Assembly: GCA_018266075.1 (NCBI GenBank)
Contig: JAFEBB010000021.1
Location: forward strand, 1-64,000
Source: Deltaproteobacteria bacterium
GTDB taxonomy: Bacteria > Myxococcota > Myxococcia > Myxococcales > SZAS-1
Length of the DNA stretch: 64,000 bases
Reading direction: 5' to 3'
The notes under the pieces were generated by a model. That model made no database searches. It was given only the letters and a program-made list of their open reading frames with translations, and was not told the DNA's origin. Below, one piece after another: positions 53,911 to 62,984 of this stretch. Every line of letters begins with the position of its first letter. Position 1 is the first letter of the stretch. Both the position numbers and the translations under genes were made by a program.

Positions 53911-55428
53911 TTAGCGCTTCGACTTCTTGGCCTTGGCCGGCTTCTTCTTGGCCTTCGGCTTCGACTTGCCCCAGAGCGTCGCCATCCAGCCTTCGACCTC
54001 GTCCGTCTCGCGCGGGATGTCGTCGGACAGGACGGTGCAGCCCTTCTCGGTGACGACGACGTCGTCCTCGATGCGCACGCCGATGCCGCGGTACTTCGCG
54101 GGCACGGTGAGGTCGTCGATCTGGAAGTAGAGGCCCGGCTCGACGGTGAGCACCATGCCCGGCTTCAGCTTGCCGAACTTGTAGGCCTCCATCCGGGCGG
54201 CGGCGCAGTCGTGCACGTCCAGGCCGAGCATGTGGCTCACGTTGTGGAGCGAGTAGCGCTTGTAGAACTGGTGCTCGTCGGCCAGCGCCTCGTCCGCGCT
54301 CATGGGCAGGATGCCGAGCTTCTCCAGGCCGTTCGCGAGCACGCGCATGGCCACGCGGTTCGGCTCGAGGAAGTCGTTGCCCGGCTTCACGGCCTTGAAC
54401 GCCTCGCGCTGCGCGTCGAGCACCAGCTGATAGATCTCGCGCTGCTCCTTCGAGAACTTGCCGGAGATGGGCAGGGTGCGGGTGATGTCGGCGGTGTAGA
54501 GCGTGTCGGCCTCGACGCCGGCGTCGAGCAGGAGCAGCTCGCCCTTCTTCACCGGGCCGTCGTTCTGCACCCAGTGCAGCGTGCACGCGTGGTGGCCGGC
54601 CGCGGCGATGGTGCCGTAGCCCACGTCGTTGCCCTCCACGCGCGCGCGCAGGTTGAAGACGCCTTCCACCCAGCGCTCCGTCTCGGAGTGCGGCAGCGCG
54701 CGGATCACGTCCTCGAAGCCGTTCTGCGTGGACTTGATGGCCTTGCGCAGCTCGCTGATCTCCAGCGAGTCCTTGAGCAGGCGCATCTCCGACAGCGCCG
54801 TCGCGAACGCCTTGTCGCGCTCGGTCTGCGCGGGCAGCTGCGCGTCGAGCACGGGATCGATGCCGCGGAGCACGCGCCAAGGACGCGTCGCGCCCTCGTG
54901 CAGCCCGCGGATCATCTCCGGCAGCTCCTTCAACGGCCGCGCCTCGTCGATGCCGTAGCGCGCAGCGGTCTCCGGCACGCCCAGCCGCGGGCCGACCCAG
55001 AGCTCGCCCTTCGAGCGATCGGTGAAGAACGTGGAATCCGTCTTGCCGGGATTGGGCTCCACGAAGAGCACGTCGCGGTGACCGCCGCCTTCCTGCGGCA
55101 GCATCATCAGCACGCCATCCGGCTCGACGTTGCCCGTGAAGTAATAGAAATCCGTCCCTGGCCGGAAGCGGTAGGTGGTGTCGTTGGCGCGGACCTTCTC
55201 GTGGCCCGTGGCGATCACCAGCCACTCACCCGGGAACATCGCCGACAGCGCGCGGCGCCGTGCGTGGAAGTTCTTCGCGCCCGCGATCTTCGGAGGCAGC
55301 TTGCCCGCGGGCGCCTTCCAACCGGTGACCATGAAGTCCAGCAGCGCCTGGGGCGGCTGGAGATCGTAGGAGTTGGTCTTGGGCTGGCCTGCAGGAGCGG
55401 CGGGCTTGTGGGCAGGGGCTTTGATCAT
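53911..55428 (-). CDS. Xaa-Pro aminopeptidase-type M24B peptidase
   Basis: A 505-residue enzyme of the AMP_N plus M24 family. The N-terminal domain (about 45-190) contains YRFRPGTDFYYFTGN. The catalytic pita-bread domain shows the metal ligands: Asp in LLDAGVEADTLYTADITRT, His in SHMLGLDVHD, Glu in LTVEPGLYF and Glu in GVRIEDDVVV. It removes an N-terminal residue before Pro. The C-terminus is Lys-rich (KPKAKKKPAKAKKSKR). It is a single gene. Confidence 0.92.
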   Translation of the reverse strand: MIKAPAHKPAAPAGQPKTNSYDLQPPQALLDFMVTGWKAPAGKLPPKIAGAKNFHARRRALSAMFPGEWLVIATGHEKVRANDTTYRFRPGTDFYYFTGNVEPDGVLMMLPQEGGGHRDVLFVEPNPGKTDSTFFTDRSKGELWVGPRLGVPETAARYGIDEARPLKELPEMIRGLHEGATRPWRVLRGIDPVLDAQLPAQTERDKAFATALSEMRLLKDSLEISELRKAIKSTQNGFEDVIRALPHSETERWVEGVFNLRARVEGNDVGYGTIAAAGHHACTLHWVQNDGPVKKGELLLLDAGVEADTLYTADITRTLPISGKFSKEQREIYQLVLDAQREAFKAVKPGNDFLEPNRVAMRVLANGLEKLGILPMSADEALADEHQFYKRYSLHNVSHMLGLDVHDCAAARMEAYKFGKLKPGMVLTVEPGLYFQIDDLTVPAKYRGIGVRIEDDVVVTEKGCTVLSDDIPRETDEVEGWMATLWGKSKPKAKKKPAKAKKSKR

Positions 55429-55588
55429 GGCGCGTACTTCCTAGCAGATCTGCAAAGTCCTGGGGCTGGGGGCTGGGGGGTGGGGCCTGGTGGAGGTCAA
55501 TCGCGTGTCTTTTGGATGCGATTTTACGTCGCTCCATCCTAACGTTGGGCCGCCTCGCAGGCCGCGCAGGCAAGAACCGAGTACGACC

Positions 55589-56038
55589 ATGAGCCAGTCC
55601 CTCCCCGTGACCGTCGCCGTTCGCCGAAGCGACGGCAGCGTCGAGCAGGTCCGCGTCGGCACCGCCACCAAGACCGACCAGGGCTTCTCCCTGCAGCTCG
55701 GCGAGCTCTCGATCGGCAGCGAGCCCGCGCCTGCCCGCCGCGCCGCGCCGTCAGCGCCCGCGCGCTCGGGCGCTCCAGGGGACCTGCCGACGGTCTTCCC
55801 GAACTACGGCCGCGCCAAGGGCAATCCGATTGCCGGCGCGAGCGCCAACGACCTCGAGTTCTACGCGAACGGCGCGCGTCGTTCGCTGGGCGATCCCTCG
55901 AAGGCGCGCTTCCACGACAAGGAGAAGCTGCTGCTCCAGGCCATCCAGGCCGAGCAGGCGCGCCAGGGTGGCGGCGGCGAAGGTCCGCCCATGGCCGACT
56001 CCGGACCCGAGGCCGAGAGCGACGACGAGGCCTACTGA
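55589..56038 (+). CDS. Hypothetical soluble protein (149 aa)
   Basis: ATG 55589 starts a soluble protein: PVTVAVRRSDGSVEQVRVG, a Pro/Ala-rich linker and a helical segment SLGDPSKARFHDKEKLLLQA followed by QAEQARQGGGGEG and an acidic end. No signal peptide. I do not recognise a family. Its stop is 3 bases before the GTG of the TruB-like gene, so they are probably cotranscribed. Confidence 0.6.
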   Translation: MSQSLPVTVAVRRSDGSVEQVRVGTATKTDQGFSLQLGELSIGSEPAPARRAAPSAPARSGAPGDLPTVFPNYGRAKGNPIAGASANDLEFYANGARRSLGDPSKARFHDKEKLLLQAIQAEQARQGGGGEGPPMADSGPEAESDDEAY

Positions 56039-56041
56039 CGC

Positions 56042-56905
56042 GTGCGTCCGGGCTTCCGCATCGTCCACAAGCCGGTCGGCGACACGAGCTTCTCGCTCGT
56101 GCGCGCAGCGATGGACCAAGCCGCGGCGCTCGGGCTCGCCAAGCAGCTCAAGGTCGTCCACGGCGGCGCGCTGGATCCGTTCGCCGAAGGTCTGGTGCTG
56201 CTCGCGCTCGGCGAAGCGACCAAGCTCGTGGACCTGGTCCACGAAGCGCCCAAGAGCTATCGCGCCACGATCGCCTGGGGCGTCGAGACCGACACCGGCG
56301 ATCCGCTCGGCGAGCCCGTCGCGCACGGCGACGCGAGCAAGCTCACCCGCGATGCGCTCGAAGCCGCGCTGGCGAAGTTCCTCGGCTGGCACGAGCAGGT
56401 GCCGCCCGCCACGAGCAACAAGCGCGTCGACGGCGAGCGCGCGTACGAAAAAGCGCATCGCGGCGAAGCGGTCGAGCTGCCGGCGTCGCGCGTGTACCTG
56501 CACGCGGCGCGGTTTCTGGACGCGAACACGCTCGAGCTGACCTGTCGCGGCGGGTTCTACGTGCGCTCGCTCGCGCGCGATCTCGGGCGCGCGCTCGGGG
56601 TGCCGGCGCACCTCTCGGCGCTGGTGCGGACCGCGATTGGGCCGTGGACGAAGGCGGGCGACCTCGTCGGCGACGCCCTGGTGCCCTGGCTGCCGTCGCG
56701 CGTGCTCGATGACGACGAAGCGATCGCTGTGGAGCAGGGCAAGCCGACTGCGATGGGCTCGCTCGCGTCGCCGAGCTGGTCGCTGCCCGACTACCCGATG
56801 CCCGAGTCGCCCATTCGTGCGCTGTATCGCGGAAAGCTCGTGGCGCTGCTGGAGAAGCGGGACGAGAAGCTTGCGCGGGTCACCGAGCTGCGCGGCGGAC
56901 TATGA
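56042..56905 (+). CDS. truB: TruB-type tRNA pseudouridine synthase
   Basis: A 287-residue pseudouridine synthase of the TruB type. The catalytic motif is GGALDPFAEGLVLLAL with Asp45. The motifs ATSNKRVDGERAYEKAHRGE and GGFYVRSLARDLGRALG are as in TruB. It converts U55 to pseudouridine in the T-loop of tRNAs. GTG 56042 is the start. It is not beside nusA-infB-rbfA, so it may be a second TruB-like enzyme. The stop overlaps the convergent gene by 6 bases. Confidence 0.85.
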   Translation: MRPGFRIVHKPVGDTSFSLVRAAMDQAAALGLAKQLKVVHGGALDPFAEGLVLLALGEATKLVDLVHEAPKSYRATIAWGVETDTGDPLGEPVAHGDASKLTRDALEAALAKFLGWHEQVPPATSNKRVDGERAYEKAHRGEAVELPASRVYLHAARFLDANTLELTCRGGFYVRSLARDLGRALGVPAHLSALVRTAIGPWTKAGDLVGDALVPWLPSRVLDDDEAIAVEQGKPTAMGSLASPSWSLPDYPMPESPIRALYRGKLVALLEKRDEKLARVTELRGGL

Positions 56906-57442
56906 CCCCGCGAGCGCGTCGAACGTCTTCTCGCCGCACAGCTTCACGGCCGCGCGCAGTCCATCCGAGCGCGAGCTGTCGATGGCGATGCTGTCGATCA
57001 TCTTCTGCAGGTCGTGACGCATGAGCACCAGCGCCGACTTCTGCACGGTCGCGCGCTCGAGGACCTTCTCGTCATAGAGCGAGACGGCCGTCGCGGTCTC
57101 GATGGTGAAGTCCACCGCGTCGCCCTTGAGGGTGCCGCTCTTGGCCGTGACCTTGGCTTCGCTGGCCTGCTTGGCGCACGCGAGCGTCTTCTCCTGCCAG
57201 GTGGCCACGAGCTGCCCAATCTTCTGACGCGCGTCGTCCTCGGCGGCCTCGGGATGCGCGGCATCGTCCGTCTTGCCCACGGCCACGAAGCCCTTGCCGC
57301 TCGTGTCCTTGAGGTACTTCGGATTCCACGCGGCCCAGGCGGGCCCGGGCGGCGGCGGGGGCGGCTTCTTCTTCGACGACTTCTTGGCCTCGGCCGTTGT
57401 GGCCAACAACAGAATCGAGAGCAGGATCAGCGTCGAGCGCAC
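56900..57442 (-). CDS. Exported LPP20-like protein (180 aa)
   Basis: The signal peptide is MRSTLILLSILLLATTAEA. A Lys/Pro-rich stretch follows (KKSSKKKPPPPPP), then a helical domain of the LPP20/FlgP kind (GKGFVAVGKTDDAAHPEAAE, DDARQKIGQLVATWQ). It is probably periplasmic or outer-membrane associated. It ends 6 bases inside the truB end. The function is unknown. Confidence 0.6.
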   Translation of the reverse strand: MRSTLILLSILLLATTAEAKKSSKKKPPPPPPGPAWAAWNPKYLKDTSGKGFVAVGKTDDAAHPEAAEDDARQKIGQLVATWQEKTLACAKQASEAKVTAKSGTLKGDAVDFTIETATAVSLYDEKVLERATVQKSALVLMRHDLQKMIDSIAIDSSRSDGLRAAVKLCGEKTFDALAGS

Positions 57443-57451
57443 GACGCGAGT

Positions 57452-58474
57452 CTACCCGGACGCTTTTTTCCCGTCCTTCCTCTTCGCGCGCAGCACGGCG
57501 ATCTTCGTCGAGTGGTTGAACGGCGCGGGATCTGCCGGCGGCGCGCCCACGCGCGTCTCCGGGAAGCCCACGAAGTCCGCTGGCGCGGGGATGAGCTCGT
57601 CGAGCTCGAGGTAGCCGTCGGCGCAGAGCGACTGGAGCTGCTTCTGATACTCCGCGCCGGACACGAAGAGCGCGTTGTTCACCGCCACCAGCCGCCCGCC
57701 GTCGCCCACCAGCGGCCGAACCTTGTTGAGCAGCCGCGCGAACTCCTTCTCCAGATCGACCGTGCCCTTGTCGGTCGTGGAGAAGAACGGCGGATCCACG
57801 AACACGCAGTCGAAGAGCGCGCCCTGCCGCTTGAGCTCGCCCATCACCTCGAAGAAGTCGCCGCCTCGGAAATCGCTGCGCACCACCGGCCAGCGGTTGA
57901 GCGCGTACGAGTCCTTGGCCAGGTTGAGGTAGGCACGGTTCAAGTCGGTTTGCACCACCCGCTTCGCGGGCGCGGCGCGCGCGGCCACGCCCAGGCTGCC
58001 CGTGTACGCGAACGTGTTGAGGACAATCTGATCCGCGAGCTTCGCCTTGGCCCACGCGCGCAATTCGCGCGTGTCGAGGTAGAGGCTGGCGTCCTGGTTG
58101 AGCCGCAGGTCGAGCGCGTAGGCCACGCCGTTCTCGCGCACGCGTCGGTCCAGGTCGGCGGATGTGCCGAAGCGCAGCACGCCGCGACGCGCCTCCGGGT
58201 CCGCGCTCTGCTTCGACTTCACGAGCAGCGCGCGCACTTCCGGCAGGTGCTCGCGCACAAAAGTTTCGACCGTCGCCAACTGCGCGCTCGCCTCGGAAGC
58301 GCTCGCGGCGTGGTCGTGAACCACCGCCGTTCGGGCAAAAAGATCCACCGCCAGCTCAGAATTGCCCTCCAGAAAACCGTTGAACAGGCGCAGCGCGCCC
58401 TGCCATTGCGGATCGCGCAGGCCGGACCGGGCTTGGAGGGCGCGCAGCAGGATCGCGTCGAGGGAGAGGCTCAT
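57452..58474 (-). CDS. RlmI-like SAM-dependent rRNA methyltransferase
   Basis: A 340-residue enzyme. The catalytic domain shows the SAM loop VLNTFAYTGSLGVAA, the acidic strand VVQTDLNRAYLNLAK and the DPPFF motif (VFVDPPFFSTTD). This is the RlmI/RlmK type that methylates a cytosine or guanine in 23S rRNA, though the N-terminal PUA domain is weak here. The start ATG 58474 is the first in frame. The target base is not readable. Confidence 0.75.
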   Translation of the reverse strand: MSLSLDAILLRALQARSGLRDPQWQGALRLFNGFLEGNSELAVDLFARTAVVHDHAASASEASAQLATVETFVREHLPEVRALLVKSKQSADPEARRGVLRFGTSADLDRRVRENGVAYALDLRLNQDASLYLDTRELRAWAKAKLADQIVLNTFAYTGSLGVAARAAPAKRVVQTDLNRAYLNLAKDSYALNRWPVVRSDFRGGDFFEVMGELKRQGALFDCVFVDPPFFSTTDKGTVDLEKEFARLLNKVRPLVGDGGRLVAVNNALFVSGAEYQKQLQSLCADGYLELDELIPAPADFVGFPETRVGAPPADPAPFNHSTKIAVLRAKRKDGKKASG

Positions 58475-58733
58475 GCGCGCGCAACCTACCGCAAATCGGG
58501 CACTTCAAGGGGGTTGGCGTCGCCGTCGGCCAGTATGCGACACCACATCCCACATGGGGTAGCGAAGCGAGCGAGCAGCCAGGTATCGTGATTGCACAGG
58601 TGGGCTGTGTCCGCGCGCATGGCGTGCGCGGAAGGCTGATGGACGGCTGCTAAGTCGCGGAAAATGCGCTGGCGGTCGATTGAATATTCCGAGGAACCCT
58701 GACGCCGCTGTCAGGATTTCGCCGGGAGGGACC

Positions 58734-60758
58734 ATGCGGAAGACGATCGTCGCGCTGGCAGGCTTGGCCATGGTGGCGGGGTGTGGAGGCCAGAAGTCCG
58801 GGTATGGCGCCAACGCGGGCAGCGTGGCCATCTCGCGCGACGGCAAGCTGGTCTACGCCGTCGACACCGACAACGACGCGCTCGAGGTCACCGACTCGAA
58901 CACGCTCCAGAAGGTGACCGAGGTGAAGGTCGGTCACCTCCCGGCTCGCGTGGTCGTCGGCGCCGACGAGCGCATCTACATCTCCAACCGCGGCGAGCGC
59001 ACGGTGTCCGTGCTCGATCGCAACGACAACTTCGCGGAGAAGGCGCGCCTTCCCGTCGGCGTCGAGCCCGTCGGCCTCGCGCTCGACGCCACCGGCTCCA
59101 AGCTTTACGTGGTCAGCGCCACCGACCTCGACGACGCCTCGCACGGCACGCTCACCGCCTTCGACACCGCCTCGCTCAAGCAAGAGTGGATGGTGCAGGT
59201 CGGCGAGGAGCCGCGGGGCGTGGCCGTCGTCGGCGACAAGGCCTACGTGACCGCGTTCAAGAAGGGCGCGATCACCACCGTCGACCTCAAGCAGCACCAG
59301 GTCTCTGGCGGCATCGACCTCTCCAGCCCCGACCAGCACAACACGCAGGTCGAGCCGGACGCGAACCCCAACGACATGGCCCCCGAAGCCGTCGTGGACG
59401 TGACGCCTTCGCCGGACGGCACCCGCGTCTATGCGCCGCACCTCTGGGCGCTCACCGCGAGCATCACCGCGGATCGCACCCTGTCGGGCGGCCCGAGCAG
59501 CGGCAGCGCGTATGGCTCGTCGGGTCCGTGCCAGAGCGGCGGCTCCATCGTGAGCGCGGGCATCGCGACCGTGGACACCACCACCGACACCTCGAAGGTG
59601 GACTCGCTCTCCGTGTGCAACGACCCGGGCTCGTCGCCGAACCCCGGCGACCCGAGCACCGGCCCCAAGGACTTCCCGCCCTCGCTGATGGCCACCGGCA
59701 CCGCCCACGTCATCCAGGGTCCCGCGGCCGCGGTGGTTGACCCGAGCGGCATGTGGCTGTTCGTCGCGAACAAGAACTCGGACAACGTGGTGGTGATGCC
59801 CACGCACACCCGCACCATCGGCGGCGATGACAGCACGACCCGCATCGTGGTGCCCCTCGAGGGCGGCGCGGGCGCGGACGGCATCGCCCTGTCCAAGGAC
59901 GGCAAGACGGCGTTCGTCTACGGCCAGTTCACCCACAAGCTCTACGTGATCCGCCAGGGCGTGAGCTCCACCGAGCTCAAGGTCAGCAACGCCATCTCGC
60001 TCGCCGGCGATACGCTGCCGGCGGATCAGGTCGAAGGCCGCAAGCTCTTTTTCAGCGCCACCAATCCGCAGATGACGGCGCAGAACGTCGGCATCGCCTG
60101 CGCGAGCTGCCACCTCGAGGGCCGCGAGGACGGCCACGTGTGGCACCTGTCGGATGGTCCGCGCCAGACCCCGAGCCTGGCCGGCCGCAAGCTGGAGCTG
60201 ACTGCGCCGTACCACTGGGCGGGCCTGTTCCCGACGCTGGGCGGCTTCTTCACCGAGACCATCATCGGCCGCATGGGTGGCAAGGGTCTCGAGCCTGCAC
60301 AGCAGGACCAGCTCACCACGTTCATCGAGGCCATGCCCGTTCCGGAGAACCCGTTCCAGGGTCGTCCGGACCTGGCGGATGCCCAGACCCGCGGCCTGCA
60401 GGCCTTCGTGAAGGCCGGCTGCGTGGGCTGCCACGCCGGCCCGGCGGTCACAGACAACAGCCTCCACAACGTGGGCACGCTGACCACGGCAGACCGCCTG
60501 GAGATCCTCGCCGGCGGGGTGGAGGACACCACCAATGAGCCCAACTTCCCGCAGCTCCAGGCGGTGAACACGCCGTCGCTGCTGGGCCTGGCCCGTACGG
60601 CGCCGTACCTCCACGACGGCTCGCTGCAGACGATTCGCGAGCGCCTCAACCAGGCGGCCGAGCCGAACACCAACGGCCAGGGCGAGCGCCACGGCGACAC
60701 CAGCATGCTCAGCTCGGCGGAGATGGACGACCTGGAGACGTACCTGAAGTCGCTCTAG
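58734..60758 (+). CDS. YVTN beta-propeller lipoprotein with diheme cytochrome-peroxidase domain
   Basis: A 674-residue lipoprotein. The ATG 58734 has GGGAGGG upstream; the signal (IVALAGLAMVAGC) is lipobox type. The N-terminal part (about 25-440) is a propeller with YVTN-type strands (SVAISRDGKLVYAVDTDN, ALDATGSKLYVVSATD). The C-terminal part (about 445-674) has two heme CxxCH: CASCH near 460 and CVGCH near 565, as in MauG/cytochrome peroxidase proteins. It probably works in the periplasm or surface. Similar large fusions are common in myxobacteria; the substrate is unknown. Confidence 0.85.
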   Translation: MRKTIVALAGLAMVAGCGGQKSGYGANAGSVAISRDGKLVYAVDTDNDALEVTDSNTLQKVTEVKVGHLPARVVVGADERIYISNRGERTVSVLDRNDNFAEKARLPVGVEPVGLALDATGSKLYVVSATDLDDASHGTLTAFDTASLKQEWMVQVGEEPRGVAVVGDKAYVTAFKKGAITTVDLKQHQVSGGIDLSSPDQHNTQVEPDANPNDMAPEAVVDVTPSPDGTRVYAPHLWALTASITADRTLSGGPSSGSAYGSSGPCQSGGSIVSAGIATVDTTTDTSKVDSLSVCNDPGSSPNPGDPSTGPKDFPPSLMATGTAHVIQGPAAAVVDPSGMWLFVANKNSDNVVVMPTHTRTIGGDDSTTRIVVPLEGGAGADGIALSKDGKTAFVYGQFTHKLYVIRQGVSSTELKVSNAISLAGDTLPADQVEGRKLFFSATNPQMTAQNVGIACASCHLEGREDGHVWHLSDGPRQTPSLAGRKLELTAPYHWAGLFPTLGGFFTETIIGRMGGKGLEPAQQDQLTTFIEAMPVPENPFQGRPDLADAQTRGLQAFVKAGCVGCHAGPAVTDNSLHNVGTLTTADRLEILAGGVEDTTNEPNFPQLQAVNTPSLLGLARTAPYLHDGSLQTIRERLNQAAEPNTNGQGERHGDTSMLSSAEMDDLETYLKSL

Positions 60759-60778
60759 TCGGACTTGGTGAAGTTCCC

Positions 60779-60810
60779 GAGGGCCCGGGCGCGCACGCTC
60801 CCGGGCCCTC
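60779..60810 (+). terminator. Strong hairpin terminator
   Basis: GAGGGCCCGGG (60779-60789) pairs with CCCGGGCCCTC (60800-60810) around 10 bases, an 11-bp perfect stem, followed by GTGTTTCT. It lies 20 bases after the propeller-cytochrome stop. Confidence 0.7.
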
Positions 60811-60864
60811 GTGTTTCTGCCCTCTTGGCGCCGGGGTGGCCCGCCTGTTACAAGGCCGCCCTGC

Positions 60865-61284
60865 ATGAGCACCGCTTCCGACCGCAAGCTGCGCATCCTG
60901 GTGGCCAAGCCTGGCCTCGACGGCCATGACCGCGGGGCGAAGATCATCGCCCGCGCCCTGCGCGACGCGGGCATGGAGGTCATCTACACCGGCCTGCACC
61001 AGACGCCGGAGATGATCGTCAACGCGGCCATTCAAGAGGATGTGGACGCGGTGGGCATGTCGATCATGTCGGGCGCGCACATGACGCTCTTCCCCGCGGT
61101 GATCGATCTGCTCCGCAGCAAGAACGCGAGCGACATCCTCATCTTCGGCGGCGGCATCATCCCCGACGGCGACATCCCCGAGCTCAAGAAGAAGGGCGTG
61201 GCGGAGATCTTCCTGCCGGGCTCGAGCACGCAGGACATCGTCGCCTGGATCAACAAGAACGTGCGGGTGCGCGAGAGCGCGTAG
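60865..61284 (+). CDS. B12-binding protein, methylmalonyl-CoA mutase small-domain type
   Basis: A 139-residue protein equal to the C-terminal cobalamin-binding domain of methylmalonyl-CoA mutase. The base-off motif DxHxxG is at 19-24 (LDGHDRG), with SGAHM and GGGIIPDGD following. It needs a large catalytic subunit encoded elsewhere. It precedes mvaB by 14 bases, linking it to acyl-CoA catabolism. Confidence 0.9.
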   Translation: MSTASDRKLRILVAKPGLDGHDRGAKIIARALRDAGMEVIYTGLHQTPEMIVNAAIQEDVDAVGMSIMSGAHMTLFPAVIDLLRSKNASDILIFGGGIIPDGDIPELKKKGVAEIFLPGSSTQDIVAWINKNVRVRESA

Positions 61285-61298
61285 CGTCGGAGTCGCGC

Positions 61299-62210
61299 AT
61301 GTTCGAGAAGCTCCCGCGCCGCGTCTCGGTGTACGAGGTGGGCCTGCGCGACGGCCTCCAGGCCGAGCCCAGGTTCGTTCCCACCGAGGACAAGCTGCGG
61401 TTGGCGAACGCGCTGGTGGCCACCGGGCTGCAGCGCATCGAGGCCAGTAGCTTCGTGCACGCCAAGTGGATCCCCGCGCTCGCCGACGCCGACCAGCTCG
61501 TGCCGCGGCTGCCCAAGGGCCCGACCTGGAGCGCGCTCACGCCCAACCTGCGCGGCCTGGAGCGCGCGCTGGCCGCGGGCATCACCGAGGTGGCCGTCTT
61601 TCTGGCCGCGAGCGAGACCTACTCGCTCAAGAACACCAACAAGAGCATCGCCGAGTCGCTCAAGAGCAGCGAGCAGGTGGCCGTGGAGGCCAAGAAGCAC
61701 GGGCTCAAGATCCGCGCGTACCTCTCGTCGGTGTGGGGCTCGCCCTACGAACCCGGCCCGGACATCGAGCTGGTGGTGCGCATCACCCAGCAGCTCCTGG
61801 ACATGGGCTGCTACGAGGTCTCGCTCGGCGACACCGTGGGCATCGGGAATCCGTTGCAGACGCAACGAATCCTGGAGGCGCTGTTCTACAAGAACGTGCC
61901 CAAGGACAAGCTCGCGGTGCACCTGCACGACACGCGCGGCACCGCGCTCGCGAACGCGCTGGTGGCGCTGGAGCTGGGCATCACCACCTTCGACGCCAGC
62001 GTGGGCGGCCTCGGCGGCAGTCCGTACGCGCCGGGCGCCACCGGCAACCTCGCGACGGAGGACCTGGTGAACATGCTCCACGGCATGGGCATCGAGACCG
62101 GCGTCGACCTCGCCAAGCTGGTGCAGGCCGCGGCCATCGCGCAGGACCTGGTGGGCCACCCGCTGACCAGCAAGTACTTCAAGGCCGCCATCGGCTCGGG
62201 GGCGCACTAG
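61299..62210 (+). CDS. mvaB: Hydroxymethylglutaryl-CoA lyase-type enzyme, active-site Cys replaced by Ser
   Basis: A 303-residue TIM-barrel HMG-CoA lyase: EVGLRDGLQAE (Arg17, Asp18), metal His208/His210 in AVHLHDTRGT and a C-terminal FDASVGGLGG-S-PYAPGATGN. Known enzymes have Cys in GGCPYAxGAxGN, but here it is Ser241 (codon AGT). A second segment reads SSVWGSPYE where Cys residues are usual. So the activity may be changed. The pathway is leucine degradation to acetoacetate and acetyl-CoA. The next gene starts right after the stop. Confidence 0.85.
   Translation: MFEKLPRRVSVYEVGLRDGLQAEPRFVPTEDKLRLANALVATGLQRIEASSFVHAKWIPALADADQLVPRLPKGPTWSALTPNLRGLERALAAGITEVAVFLAASETYSLKNTNKSIAESLKSSEQVAVEAKKHGLKIRAYLSSVWGSPYEPGPDIELVVRITQQLLDMGCYEVSLGDTVGIGNPLQTQRILEALFYKNVPKDKLAVHLHDTRGTALANALVALELGITTFDASVGGLGGSPYAPGATGNLATEDLVNMLHGMGIETGVDLAKLVQAAAIAQDLVGHPLTSKYFKAAIGSGAH

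Positions 62211-62984
<774 letters not shown>

Noticed and set aside
58475-58733. Riboswitch or small RNA before the propeller-cytochrome gene
   Set aside because: Only weak dyads (such as GCGCGCATGGCGTGCGC) are visible in this 259-base gap; no known riboswitch core could be recognised.
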